A stretch of DNA of 64,000 bases from Clostridium_AM sp900759715 (GCA_900759715.1 CAAEXF010000007.1:62001-126000); one strand, 5' to 3'. Shown: positions 8,098-17,145, counted from the stretch's first letter. Made by a program: numbers and translations. The notes: generated from the sequence alone by a model not told the origin.

Positions 8098-8453
8098 AAT
8101 TTTGCGAAGCAAAATTTAGAGGACAGAGAACAATTGACAGAGGACAATGAAGGAGGATTTTTCTACGTTATACTACGAAAAATCTTTAAATTTAAAAGAA
8201 ACTCCTGCTCTTTTGTTTCGCAGGAGTACACTCTGTGTAAGCGATTCACTCCAAATCATAGATTTGGGTTCTCTGCTTAAGCGACCATCTCAAAATCGCA
8301 GATTTTGGATGTCTGCTTAAGTTAGCGATGTTTTGCTTTAGCAAAACAAGCCTGAAAAAAATAAATTAGTTTTCTGACGTAAGGAAGAAAACTCACCTTC
8401 ATTGTCCTCTGTCCTCCGTCAATTGTCCTCTTAAAAAATGCTTCGCATTTTTT
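8098..8453 (-). repeat. MITE-like hairpin element, family A copy 1 (contains a family-B repeat)
   Basis: A 356-base non-coding element between comEA and selD. Its ends are themselves small hairpins (AAATTTTGC/GCAAAATTT at 8098-8118 and AAAAAATGC/GCATTTTTT at 8433-8453). Just inside lie inverted arms made of GAGGACA-type words and AATTGAC, then CAATGAAGG on the left and CCTTCATTG on the right. Copy 2 at 36202-36442 is the same element in the opposite orientation and lacks the inner block at 8195-8322, which belongs to family B. No reading frame of note is inside. Confidence 0.85.
8195..8322 (-). repeat. Dispersed hairpin repeat, family B copy 1, nested in element A1
   Basis: Read on the minus strand it has both family modules: AAGCAGACATCCAAAATC..GATTTTGAGATGGTCGCTT and AAGCAGAGAACCCAAATC..GATTTGGAGTGAATCGCTTA, ending in a hairpin ACTCCTGC/GCAGGAGT. 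The other copies are at 25304, 46713 and 62017. Because element A2 lacks this block, it looks like an insertion into element A1. Confidence 0.8.
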
Positions 8454-8480
8454 AAATTTTATGAATAGAATATGGGTAAA

Positions 8481-8512
8481 TTGTTTAAAAAATAAGCAAA
8501 GTATTATATAAT
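8481..8512 (+). promoter_or_regulatory. Possible sigma-A promoter for selD
   Basis: TTGTTT at 8481-8486 and overlapping TATATA/TATAAT boxes at 8505-8512. Spacing to TATATA is 18. It lies just outside the right end of repeat A1, about 40 bases before the selD start. Moderate match only. Confidence 0.4.
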
Positions 8513-8550
8513 AAAGTAAAACTTGAAAAATTTTGACGGGAGGTGTCAAT

Positions 8551-9585
8551 ATGACAGAAAAAAGGCTTACAGAGTTAACGAAGACATCAGGATGAGCGGC
8601 TAAAATAGGGCCGGAGGCTCTATCAAAAATACTAGGTAAATTACCTAAGATGGAAGATAAAAACTTAATAGTTGGAATAGAAACCTCTGATGATGCAGCA
8701 GTTTATAGATTAAATGACGAAATGGCAGTTATACAAACATTAGATTTTTTTACGCCTGTAGTAGATGATCCTTATACTTTTGGTCAAATCGCTGCAGCGA
8801 ATTCTATAAGTGACGTGTATGCAATGGGTGGTAAGCCCACAGTAGCTTTAAATATAGTGTGTTTTCCGAATTGCTTATCTATAGATATTTTAGGTGAAAT
8901 ATTAAGAGGTGGAGCAGATAAGGTAATTGAAGCAGGTGCAGTAGTTATTGGTGGTCACACAGTAGAAGATGACGAACCAAAGTATGGGTTATCTGTAATG
9001 GGGATGGTTCATCCAGATAAAATTTTGAAAAATTTTGGTTCAAAAGTTGGAGAGGACGTTATTATAACTAAACCATTAGGTACTGGAATAATAAACACTG
9101 CTATAAAAGGAGAAATAGCATCTAAAGAAGCCTATGATATGGCAGTAAAAGTTATGTCCACATTAAATAAATATGCAGGAGAAATAATAGTAAATTATAA
9201 TGTTTCAGCATGTACAGATGTAACTGGTTTTGGGCTAATGGGGCATGGATATGAAATGGCATCAGCTTCAGGGGTTACATTAAGATTATATAAAGATAAA
9301 ATACCTTATATTAAAGAGGCAAAAGAATATGCAGAGATGGGTCTTGTGCCAGCAGGTTCTTACAACAATAGAAGATATATAGAAGGTAAATTTGAATTTA
9401 ATGATACTCCAGAGTGGATGAAGGATATATTGTTTGATCCTCAGACATCAGGGGGGCTTTTGATAACCTGTTCAAAAGAAGAAAGTAATAAAATGATGAA
9501 AGAACTTTCACAATTAGAAATACCATCGGCAGTTATAGGAGAAGTAGTACCACAGCAAGGTGAAAATTACATAATAATAGAATAG
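8551..9585 (+). CDS. selD: Selenide, water dikinase (selenophosphate synthase), selenocysteine-containing
   Basis: SelD makes selenophosphate, the selenium donor for selenocysteine tRNA. ATG 8551 follows GGGAGGTG and the frame reads through a TGA at 8593-8595 into the rest of the gene, giving 344 residues with Sec at position 15 in the context TSG-Sec-AAKIGP. Selenocysteine or cysteine at this place is the known catalytic residue of SelD. A stem ATAGGGCC/GGCTCTAT at 8605-8623 lies where a bacterial SECIS element is expected, and selA, selB and selC follow directly. The next in-frame ATG, 8650, would give a 311-residue protein without the catalytic residue or the glycine-rich N-terminus. The ATP-binding part (SDVYAMGGKP, GGHTVED) is normal. 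Confidence 0.96.
8596..8624 (+). promoter_or_regulatory. Bacterial SECIS element of selD
   Basis: Immediately downstream of the UGA at 8593. Eight-pair stem ATAGGGCC (8605-8612) / GGCTCTAT (8616-8623) with one G-U pair and a GGA loop, starting nine bases after the UGA. It is inside the coding sequence. SelB bound to such hairpins directs Sec-tRNA to the UGA; the exact loop recognition in this organism is unknown. Confidence 0.75.
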
Positions 9586-9604
9586 CTTAAAAGGTGGGGA
9601 TAAA

Positions 9605-10990
9605 GTGGAAAAAAATCAATTATTGAGAAATTTACCTAAAATAGATGAACTCTTAAAAGAAGAAATCGTAATTAATGAATTAAGCTCTACAATGAGGACT
9701 ATCGTTGTTGAGTCTTTAAGGGAAACCATAGATAGTTACAGAGATCTTATATTGAAGGGTGATATAAAGGAATATTCAAAGGAAGATATTCTAAAAAGTT
9801 TTTTAGAGCTTTTAAGTGATAAAAAAGGTTCAAATTTCAAAAAAGTTATAAATGCAGCAGGTGTAGTTATACATACAAACTTAGGAAGATCACTACTCTC
9901 TAAAAAGGCTTTAGAAAACGTTATTAATGTAGCTGACAACTTCAATAATCTTGAATATGATTTAAAAAAAGGTCAAAGAGGTTCAAGATACAGTCATGTA
10001 GAGGAACTTATTAAAAAAGTAACTGGTGCAGAGGCAGCGGTAGTTGTAAACAATAATGCAGCAGCAGTTATGCTGGCGTTAAATACTTTATGCAAGGATA
10101 AAGAAGCAATTGTTTCTCGTGGTCAGTTAGTTGAAATAGGAGGTTCTTTTAGAGTACCTGATGTTATGACTTTTAGTGGAGCAAAGCTTGTAGAAGTGGG
10201 AACAACAAATAGGACTCATTTATATGATTATGAAAATAATATAAATGAAAATACAGGTGTTTTATTAAAGGTACATACATCTAATTTTAAAATTCTTGGA
10301 TTTACAGAAGATGTATCTGTAGAGGAATTGGTTGAACTTGGAAATAAAAAGGATATACCAGTAATTGAGGACATAGGAAGTGGTACGCTAGTAGACTTTT
10401 CTAAATACGGATTTACCTACGAACCAACTGTACAAGAAAGTATTAGAAAAGGAGCTGATGTAGTAACTTTTAGTGGAGATAAAATGCTTGGGGGACCGCA
10501 AGCAGGAATAATTGTTGGTAAGAAGAAGTACATAGATAAAATGAAAAAAAATCAGCTTACGAGAGCGCTAAGGATAGATAAAATGACCCTTGCGGCATTG
10601 GAAGGAACTCTTAAATATTATTTAGATGAGACAGAAGCAGTAAAAAATATACCTACACTATATATGATACTAAGTTCTAAAGAGGAACATAAGAAGAGAG
10701 CACAAAGACTTAAGAGAAGACTTCAAAATAGAGCAAATAATTTTAAATTTGCTTTAGAAGAGGATTATTCCATGGTAGGCGGGGGATCGATGCCAGCGGA
10801 GAGAATCGGGACTTATGTGATAAAAGTTAAAAGTGATAAGTTTTCTCCACAGGAGTTAGAAAGAAAGCTGAGAGAAAATAAGACACCAATAATAATTAGA
10901 GTATCAAATAATGAGGTAGTTTTAGACTTAAGAACTATTTTTGATAAGGATTTTGACACAATCGTTGATGCTTTTAATGCACTGGATTAA
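9605..10990 (+). CDS. selA: L-seryl-tRNA(Sec) selenium transferase
   Basis: A 461-residue PLP enzyme that converts seryl-tRNA(Sec) to selenocysteyl-tRNA(Sec) using selenophosphate. The PLP lysine is Lys293 in FSGDKMLGGPQAG; the conserved VINAAGVVIHTNLGRS, AAVVVNNNAAAV and VGTTNRTHLYDY segments are present. It starts with GTG at 9605, 20 bases after selD, behind an AGGTGGGG ribosome site, and continues to selB with a 27-base gap. The length equals that of E. coli SelA. The order selD-selA-selB-selC makes a single functional cassette. Confidence 0.96.
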   Translation: MEKNQLLRNLPKIDELLKEEIVINELSSTMRTIVVESLRETIDSYRDLILKGDIKEYSKEDILKSFLELLSDKKGSNFKKVINAAGVVIHTNLGRSLLSKKALENVINVADNFNNLEYDLKKGQRGSRYSHVEELIKKVTGAEAAVVVNNNAAAVMLALNTLCKDKEAIVSRGQLVEIGGSFRVPDVMTFSGAKLVEVGTTNRTHLYDYENNINENTGVLLKVHTSNFKILGFTEDVSVEELVELGNKKDIPVIEDIGSGTLVDFSKYGFTYEPTVQESIRKGADVVTFSGDKMLGGPQAGIIVGKKKYIDKMKKNQLTRALRIDKMTLAALEGTLKYYLDETEAVKNIPTLYMILSSKEEHKKRAQRLKRRLQNRANNFKFALEEDYSMVGGGSMPAERIGTYVIKVKSDKFSPQELERKLRENKTPIIIRVSNNEVVLDLRTIFDKDFDTIVDAFNALD

Positions 10991-11017
10991 AAGGATAGGG
11001 AGAGCGGGTGGTAAATT

Positions 11018-12925
11018 ATGAAGCATATTATAGTTGGCACAGCTGGACATATAGATCATGGAAAGACTACTCTTATTAAGGCTTTGACTGGCAGAGAAAC
11101 AGACACCTTGAGAGAAGAAAGAGAAAGAGGAATATCTATAAATCTTGGATTCACATTCTTTGATCTACCTTCAGGAAAAAGAGCAGGAATCATAGATGTA
11201 CCTGGACATGAAAAGTTTATAAAGAATATGTTAGCTGGTATAAGCAGCATTGACATAGTTTTATTAGTAATAGCAGCAGATGAGGGAATAATGCCTCAAA
11301 CAAGAGAGCATTTTGAAATTCTTCAATTATTAAATGTTAAGAAAGGTATAGTTGTTCTTACTAAGGCAGATTTAGTTGATGAAGAGTGGCTGTCAATGAT
11401 AAAAGAAGATATCAAAAATGAATTTAAGGGAACATTTCTCGAGGATGCTCCTATGCATTCAGTATCTTCTAAAACCGGAGCTGGTTTAGAAGCGTTGATA
11501 AAAAATATAGATGAATTTACAGAGGAAGTAGAAGCTAAAGATACACAGGGACATTTTAGACTTCCTGTAGACAGAGTTTTTTCTGTAAGCGGCTTTGGTA
11601 CAGTAGTAACAGGAACTGTAATAAGCGGCTCTATTAAGGAAGGTCAAACTATAGAAGTTTATCCAGCAAAGGTTGTATCTAAAGTAAGAGGAATCCAAAT
11701 ACATGATAAGCCTGCCAAGATTGCGGAAGCAGGTCAAAGATGCGCTATAAACATAGCAAACGTAAAGGTTAGTGATGTTAAAAGAGGAGATGTCATATCT
11801 GTTGAGGACTTAATGGAACCATCTCTAATGGTTGATTGCAAGTTATATTATCTAAAGAGTGCATCAAGGCCTTTAGAAAATAGGCAGAGAGTAAGACTTT
11901 ATCATGGAACTAGCGAGATTATATGTAGAGTAGTAATATTGGATAAAGAGCAAGTAGAGCCTGGAGAAGAGGCATACGTACAATTGAGATTAGAAAATCC
12001 TTTAACTGCTCAGAGGAATGATAGATATGTAATTAGAAGCTATTCTCCTATGGATACTATAGGTGGAGGATCTATTATTGAACCTCTTGCCAAGAAAGCA
12101 AAAAGATTTAATAAAGAATATATAGAAGAGTTAAAGATAAAAGAAAGTGGAAAAACAGAAAGCATATTAGAAAATACTATCAAAAATTTAAGTGAAGGAT
12201 ATCCTAGGGCTGTAGATATATTAAAAGCTTTAGGAAAAAATGAAGAAAACATTGAGAATAATCTAGAACAGTTAATTAATGATAAAAAGATAGTAAAGTT
12301 TGATACTGGTGATAAAGCTATATATCTTCACAGTGAATTTATTGGTGAAAAAGTAGCAGAACTAGAGAATATATTAAGTAAATATCACAAAGAAAATCCG
12401 CTTAAGTGGGGAATATCGAAAGAAGAAATAAAAAATAAGATATTTGGAAAAGCAATAAAACAGAAAATTTATGATCAGATGATCGAAATGCTTATAAATT
12501 CTCAGATTATAAATATGCATGGCAGCTTTATTTCATTACCTGATTTTAAAATAAATTATACTAAAGATCAAAAGTTGATAAGAGAAAATATTATAAAAGC
12601 ATTTAAAGCCGCTAAATTTTCACCGCCAAAGTATAATGAACTTGAGGCTGCACAAAATGACAGTAAAAACTTTAAAATGGTTTTTCAATCTATAATGGAT
12701 GAGGGTGCCTTGATTAAGGTATCTGAAGATTGTTTTTTCCTTTTAGAAGATTATAATAAAGTAAAAGACTTAATTATAAGATTTATAACAGATAACGGAA
12801 GTATAACTTTAGCACAACTAAGAGACGAACTAGATACAAGTAGAAAATATGCTATGTCACTTATAGAACACTTTGACAGCATAAAGTTAACTAAGAGATT
12901 AGAAGATAAGAGAGTACTTTGTTAA
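11018..12925 (+). CDS. selB: Selenocysteine-specific translation elongation factor
   Basis: A 635-residue special elongation factor that carries Sec-tRNA(Sec) to UGA codons marked by a SECIS hairpin. The GTPase domain begins with GTAGHIDHGKTTL (residues 7-19); the switch region RERGISINLGF, DVPGHEKF and TKAD follow. EF-Tu-like domains 2 and 3 run to about residue 350 and four winged-helix domains, which bind the mRNA hairpin, fill the remainder. The length is normal for SelB. ATG 11018 is preceded by a GGTGGT ribosome site. selC follows on its own promoter. Confidence 0.96.
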   Translation: MKHIIVGTAGHIDHGKTTLIKALTGRETDTLREERERGISINLGFTFFDLPSGKRAGIIDVPGHEKFIKNMLAGISSIDIVLLVIAADEGIMPQTREHFEILQLLNVKKGIVVLTKADLVDEEWLSMIKEDIKNEFKGTFLEDAPMHSVSSKTGAGLEALIKNIDEFTEEVEAKDTQGHFRLPVDRVFSVSGFGTVVTGTVISGSIKEGQTIEVYPAKVVSKVRGIQIHDKPAKIAEAGQRCAINIANVKVSDVKRGDVISVEDLMEPSLMVDCKLYYLKSASRPLENRQRVRLYHGTSEIICRVVILDKEQVEPGEEAYVQLRLENPLTAQRNDRYVIRSYSPMDTIGGGSIIEPLAKKAKRFNKEYIEELKIKESGKTESILENTIKNLSEGYPRAVDILKALGKNEENIENNLEQLINDKKIVKFDTGDKAIYLHSEFIGEKVAELENILSKYHKENPLKWGISKEEIKNKIFGKAIKQKIYDQMIEMLINSQIINMHGSFISLPDFKINYTKDQKLIRENIIKAFKAAKFSPPKYNELEAAQNDSKNFKMVFQSIMDEGALIKVSEDCFFLLEDYNKVKDLIIRFITDNGSITLAQLRDELDTSRKYAMSLIEHFDSIKLTKRLEDKRVLC

Positions 12926-13011
12926 AAACATATTTTTCCATGATTATTGTGGTATTATTAAAAGTAATACAATTAATTACATAATGTGATGTTATATAAT
13001 GCTGAAAAATG

Positions 13012-13040
13012 TTGACATAATAATTTTTATAAATTATAAT
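13012..13040 (+). promoter_or_regulatory. Strong sigma-A promoter for selC
   Basis: TTGACA (13012-13017), 17-base spacer, TATAAT (13035-13040): a perfect consensus match. The transcript would start about 13 bases before the tRNA. Confidence 0.85.
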
Positions 13041-13059
13041 ACTTTATGTAATTAGATTT

Positions 13060-13156
13060 GGGAGTAGATAGGTGCTGGTGTGCCTGCCGGTCTTCAAAAC
13101 CGTTCTGCCGTGCTAAGACCACGACGGGTGGGTTCGATTCCCACATATTCCCGCCA
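13060..13156 (+). tRNA. selC: tRNA-Sec (anticodon UCA)
   Basis: A 97-base tRNA with the features of selenocysteine tRNA: an anticodon loop CTTCAAA holding TCA at about 13095, a long variable arm (about 22 bases after the anticodon stem), a T arm GTGGG-TTCGATT-CCCAC, an extended acceptor stem GGGAGTA/TATTCCC and an encoded CCA end. It sits behind selB, completing the selenocysteine system. The eighth acceptor pair is not Watson-Crick by my folding. Confidence 0.96.
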
Positions 13157-13170
13157 ATATGAAAAGATAA

Positions 13171-13218
13171 CCTCTAAGCTAGTAATATTAATGTGTTACA
13201 GAGCTTAGAGGTTTTTTT
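13171..13218 (+). terminator. Terminator after selC
   Basis: Stem CCTCTAAGCT (13171-13180) / AGCTTAGAGG (13202-13211) followed by seven T. Fifteen bases after the tRNA. Confidence 0.9.
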
Positions 13219-13755
13219 ATTTTTAAAATATACAGAAATGTAACAATTTGGTCATGTTTTTGTAATAATTGGAAAATATAATAATAATTGTCCTAAGCTA
13301 ATAAAAGCTTAGAGGAAAGATTCTCTAAAGAAATAAATATTTAATATAAGCACTAGTGAAGTACTAGTGCTTATTATTTTACAAATACATATTTTCTAAA
13401 GTACTAGTAGAAATACTGGTACTTATTTTTTTAGAAAGAAGAGGGCAAGAGGTAATAAAAAAGCGACTTAAGGCGTAAACACTTATAGTTTAGGAAAAAA
13501 CATATAATCTGGTTGATCGCTATTTTATTGAAAAATATATTTAATGCTAAGTTGATAATTTTGAAGCATCTAAAATTCACATTTATAAAATATTTAACTA
13601 ATAAAATTGATATAATTTTACCATAACTAAATTTTTTTTAATATAAATACAAAAATAAAGGTAGAATTTCATTTTGACGTTTCTAACAGAAAGAAGTTAT
13701 GATATAATCAAATTGGACGATATTTACAAAACATTTAATAAAAGGAGGATGTAAA
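13219..13755. other. Non-coding region with three further terminator-like hairpins
   Basis: No gene is visible. Three inverted repeats follow each other: TCCTAAGCT/AGCTTAGAGGA (13291-13316, imperfect), the 12-bp perfect ATAAGCACTAGT/ACTAGTGCTTAT (13346-13374) followed by TATTTTAC, and AAGTACTAGTA/TACTGGTACTT (13399-13424) followed by ATTTTTTT. The first repeats words of the selC terminator and the last two share ACTAGT. The last 330 bases contain only the pepP-like promoter. Confidence 0.6.
13674..13708 (+). promoter_or_regulatory. Extended -10 promoter for the Xaa-Pro peptidase gene
   Basis: TGATATAAT at 13700-13708 is an extended -10 box. A TTGACG at 13674-13679 is 23 bases away, too far for a normal -35, so the extended -10 probably does the work. 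Confidence 0.5.
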
Positions 13756-14823
13756 ATGGAAAGGTTAAATAAAACACAAAAGATATTGAAAGATAATAAA
13801 TGGGATGCTTTGTTTTTAGTAAAGAGAGCTAATGTGAATTACATAAGTAGATTTTCTGATGAAGCTGCATATGCGTTAGTAGGTGTAAATAATCAGTTTC
13901 TTATAACTGATGGAAGATTTTTTGAGCTTGCACAAGATGAATGTAAAGGTTTTCAAATAGTAAATTGGCAAAAGATTGGGACAAGCATTGTAGATGCAGT
14001 TAAGGAAATGTGCAAAAGCAATGGTATAAAGAAACTAGGATTTGAAAGAGTTGCAACCTCTTATGACTTATATGATAAACTTCATAATAGTATGCCTGAT
14101 GTTGAGCTTATTCCTACTAATAATGTAATAGAAGATTTAAGATATGTAAAAGATGAAGAAGAAATAGAAATACTAAAGGAAGCTTCTAGAATCACAGATA
14201 AATCTTTTGAAGATATATTAAACTTTATAAAACCTGGAATGACAGAAAATGAAGTAGCTGCTAAATTAGAATACATAATAAAATCAAATGGAGCAAGTGG
14301 AGTTGGTTTCGAAACAATATTAATTTCTGGCAAAAAGACATCCCTGCCTCATGGAAAGCCAAATGATAAAGTTATAGAAAAAGGTGATTTTGTTACTTTA
14401 GACTTTGGAGCATTATACAAGGGATATACATCTGATATGACAAGAACTATAGTAGTTGGTACTGCGAATGAAAAGCAGATAGAAATATATAATATTGTTA
14501 AAAAAGCACAGCAAGTTGGGCTAGATACAATAAAGGCAGGAGTTACATCAAAAGCACCTGATGATAAAATAAGAGAAATTGTAAAAGATTATGTTGAATA
14601 TTATTATCCTGGTATTGGACATGGCGTTGGAAGAGAACTACATGAACAGCCTTTCCTTGGGAAAAATGGAGATAGGATAATAGAAAAGAATTGTATTATT
14701 ACTGTAGAGCCAGGAATTTATATTCCTAATTGGGGTGGAGTAAGAATAGAAGATACAATTATTGTAACTGAGACAGGAAATGAAAGACTAACTAAGTCTT
14801 CCAAAGATTTAATTTGTGTATAA
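13756..14823 (+). CDS. Xaa-Pro aminopeptidase/dipeptidase (M24B family)
   Basis: A 355-residue metallopeptidase of the creatinase fold that removes residues ahead of proline. An N-terminal creatinase-like domain (1-125) precedes the catalytic domain. The dinuclear metal ligands are visible: Asp in LDFGALYKG and SDMTRT, His in GHGVGRELHE, Glu in VEPGIYIP and RIEDTI. The short length is typical of Firmicutes YqhT/PepQ-like enzymes. AAAGGAGG precedes the ATG. Its place before two peptide transporters and near opp suggests that it degrades imported proline peptides, although it is in a separate transcription unit. Confidence 0.93.
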   Translation: MERLNKTQKILKDNKWDALFLVKRANVNYISRFSDEAAYALVGVNNQFLITDGRFFELAQDECKGFQIVNWQKIGTSIVDAVKEMCKSNGIKKLGFERVATSYDLYDKLHNSMPDVELIPTNNVIEDLRYVKDEEEIEILKEASRITDKSFEDILNFIKPGMTENEVAAKLEYIIKSNGASGVGFETILISGKKTSLPHGKPNDKVIEKGDFVTLDFGALYKGYTSDMTRTIVVGTANEKQIEIYNIVKKAQQVGLDTIKAGVTSKAPDDKIREIVKDYVEYYYPGIGHGVGRELHEQPFLGKNGDRIIEKNCIITVEPGIYIPNWGGVRIEDTIIVTETGNERLTKSSKDLICV

Positions 14824-15243
14824 AAATACTTAGAGGTTAATAACGATTAAGCAAGGACTTTCGAAAAATAGAAATTCTTGCTTTATATTTCATAAATATA
14901 ATGAAATTTTAAAATGATAATCTTGCATAAAATTGCATAAATATGAAAATTATTTAAGTATATGTGTAATAATTCAAAATTAATATAATAAAATTTAAGT
15001 ATAAATAAAATTTTTGAAAAATTATCTTGCAAAAATATGAAATTTGTGTAATAATTAATATTAATTGAAATAAATGTAATTTTGAATTAAATAATACATA
15101 AATGTAAAAATAATTGCAGCATTATGTTTTAATAAAAGTCAAAGTAGTTCATATGAAGCTATATTCAATAATAGTATTTGGGGGGACATGATATGAGTTT
15201 TTAACTCAGTCATATATTTATTATCTAGAATGGAGGGTTTTTT
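14824..15243. other. Long AT-rich leader between the peptidase and the first POT gene
   Basis: No gene. A stem AAGCAAG..TTTC/GAAA..CTTGCTT at 14849-14883 may terminate the peptidase transcript. The middle contains related words ATATGAAAATTATT..GTGTAATAATT (about 14941-14974) and ATATGAAATTTGTGTAATAATT (about 15036-15057). A CodY-like box lies at 15009-15023. Close to the gene, ATGAGTTTTTAACTCA at 15193-15208 forms a hairpin. Confidence 0.5.
15009..15023. promoter_or_regulatory. CodY-like box upstream of the first POT gene
   Basis: AATTTTTGAAAAATT differs from the CodY consensus AATTTTCWGAAAATT only at the three central bases. CodY controls peptide and amino-acid uptake in many Firmicutes, but in DNA this AT-rich such boxes arise by chance. 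Confidence 0.3.
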
Positions 15244-16629
15244 ATGAATGGACAAACATCTACTCCGGTAGAGGTAAAGCAAAAGCATCCTGCGGCGCTT
15301 TATGGGTTAGGATTAACCTTTACCTTTGAAAGGTTTGCTTACTATGGAGGTAAGCCGATTTTAGTTTTTTTCCTAATATATGCAATAGCACAAGGTGGAC
15401 TTGGTATTTCCAAGACACAAGCAACAGTTATGGCAGCAAACCTAGGAGCTTTCACTTACCTAGCTCCAATATTTGGAGGTATTGTTGCGGACAGGTGGTT
15501 AGGACCAAGATATTGTGTAATATTAGGTACAATTATTATGAGTATAGGTTGGTCAATAGGTTATTTCGCTACTAGTGCAGCTTGGATCAATGCACTTATT
15601 GTAGTGGTATCTATCGGTACAGGTTTATTTAAAGGAAACATAAATACTATGGTTGGTGAACTGTATGAAAAGGATGATCCGCGTAAGGATATGGCATATT
15701 CGATTACTTATTCATTTGTTAATGGAGGAGCTTTCGTTGGCTCTCTTACAATGGCTACTGCGTATATGTATATATTTGAGAAGAAAGATGCTGCTGGAAA
15801 AATTTTGATTTACGGATTCAGACAAAGTTATCTATTAGCAGCAGCAGTTTGTCTACTTTCACTATTTACATTTTTGATAGCTTGCAGAAACTTAGGTGAT
15901 GCAGGAAAGAAACCTAATTGCTTAGATAATCTAAATAATAAAGAAGCACAGAAAGTAGATCATAGCAAGCCTTTAACTAAAAAGGAAAGAAATCAAGTTA
16001 TTGTTATTCTTATTTTATCAATTTTCTCAATATTCTTCTGGTTATTCTATAATCAAGCAGAAACTTCCTTATTATTATATATCAATGAGTATACAAACTT
16101 TAATGTAGGAGGCTTTAACGTACCGCCTACATGGACTACAACTTCCTTTAATGGATTACTTTGTGTTGTCTTAGCAGCACCAATGGCTGCAATTTGGGCA
16201 GCAATTACTAAGAAAAGAAATGGTGTAGACTTTACTATGACGCAAAAGATAGCTTTAGGATACATATTCCTAGGTGTGGGCTTCTTAGTTATGGTAGGAG
16301 CTGAATTTGCAAGAGGTGGAAATGCAGGTGCTAACTCAAGTATCTTATGGATATTAATGTTTACATTAATGCAAACTATAGGGGAACTATGTTTCTCACC
16401 ACTAGGAACATCAGTAGTAAGTAGAACTGCACCTGCTAAGTATTTATCATTACTAATGGGCGTATGGTTCTTTGCTACCTTCGTAGCTCAAAAGGGATCA
16501 GGATATATAGAAACATTTATAACAAAGTTTGGAACTATACAAGTATTTATACTTATACCAAGTATTCTTCTTGTTGGTGCAGTTATACTGTTTATTTTCA
16601 ATAAGAAGATTACAGAACTTACTGAATAG
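15244..16629 (+). CDS. Proton-dependent oligopeptide transporter (POT/PTR2 family), copy 1
   Basis: A 461-residue membrane protein of the major facilitator superfamily that imports di- and tripeptides with protons. Family marks are TFERFAYYG near residue 27 (the ExxERFxYY region), GGIVADRWLG near 80 and GTGLFKGNINTMVGELY (PTR2 signature) near 125. About twelve or more hydrophobic helices can be counted. It has a long non-coding leader and its own terminator. It is a paralogue of the gene at 17146; the two proteins share the motifs but differ widely between them, so this is not a recent duplication. Confidence 0.92.
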   Translation: MNGQTSTPVEVKQKHPAALYGLGLTFTFERFAYYGGKPILVFFLIYAIAQGGLGISKTQATVMAANLGAFTYLAPIFGGIVADRWLGPRYCVILGTIIMSIGWSIGYFATSAAWINALIVVVSIGTGLFKGNINTMVGELYEKDDPRKDMAYSITYSFVNGGAFVGSLTMATAYMYIFEKKDAAGKILIYGFRQSYLLAAAVCLLSLFTFLIACRNLGDAGKKPNCLDNLNNKEAQKVDHSKPLTKKERNQVIVILILSIFSIFFWLFYNQAETSLLLYINEYTNFNVGGFNVPPTWTTTSFNGLLCVVLAAPMAAIWAAITKKRNGVDFTMTQKIALGYIFLGVGFLVMVGAEFARGGNAGANSSILWILMFTLMQTIGELCFSPLGTSVVSRTAPAKYLSLLMGVWFFATFVAQKGSGYIETFITKFGTIQVFILIPSILLVGAVILFIFNKKITELTE

Positions 16630-16657
16630 TTTAATAAATATATATAGGGAAAAAATT

Positions 16658-16697
16658 CCTCGCAATAGAAAAGGATTTCTATTGTGAGGAGTTTTTT
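16658..16697 (+). terminator. Terminator after the first POT gene
   Basis: Fourteen-pair stem CCTCGCAATAGAAA / TTTCTATTGTGAGG (one G-T pair) with AGGA loop, followed by AGTTTTTTATT. Confidence 0.93.
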
Positions 16698-16920
16698 ATT
16701 GTTTAGAGTTGTATGGATAAATAAGTTTATTTTTGTTGTCATGTTATTTTATATTAATAAAATAGTAAAAATTAAATTTAGTATAAGTAAAATTATTTTA
16801 GTATAGCTTGATTTTTTCTAGCATATGTGCAATAATTAGTTGTGAGCAAAAAAAGACATAAAATTATAAAAATACTTAAAATATAAGTATTTTTGATATT
16901 ATTTAACATTTTAGGTTATG

Positions 16921-17112
16921 GTGAATCTTGGGTTCTATGTAAGCGTTTTCTGAAAGATATAATCAATATATCCATTTTGATGCCATTGCCACAGAAGAAC
17001 CCTTAACAATGATGAGAAACTGTGTTTAAACAGTTATCATAAACTTGTGTACGAGAAATTAGCCGAGCACCAGAGCGATGAGGATCGGGCATGTCTGAAA
17101 TCGTGTACAAGA
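16921..17112 (+). ncRNA. Structured 5' leader of the second POT gene (possible riboswitch or attenuator)
   Basis: About 190 bases of sequence with higher GC than its surroundings and nested complementarity: GGGTTCT (16930-16936) / AGAACCC (16996-17002); AACTGT/ACAGTT within ATGAT..ATCAT (about 17009-17040); and CTTGTGTACGA (17044-17054) / TCGTGTACAAG (17101-17111), which encloses GCCGA/TCGG. It ends about 25 bases before the ribosome site of the gene. I compared it in mind with the common clostridial riboswitches and recognise none. Confidence 0.5.
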
Positions 17113-17145
17113 GAATTTTAAAAAATTAGGTTTGGAGGAAAAATT

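Noticed and set aside
8098..8453. CRISPR-like array because of repeated GAGGACA words
   Set aside because: The words are seven bases, unevenly spaced and in inverted arms; there are no spacers of constant length and no cas genes.
8650..9585. selD starting at ATG 8650 as a 311-residue protein
   Set aside because: It would lack the catalytic residue and glycine-rich loop; the frame continues upstream through a UGA to a well-placed ATG at 8551.
16921..17112. Known riboswitch class before the second POT gene
   Set aside because: None of the conserved cores that I know (for example those of cobalamin, TPP, lysine or T-box leaders) is present, so no name is given.
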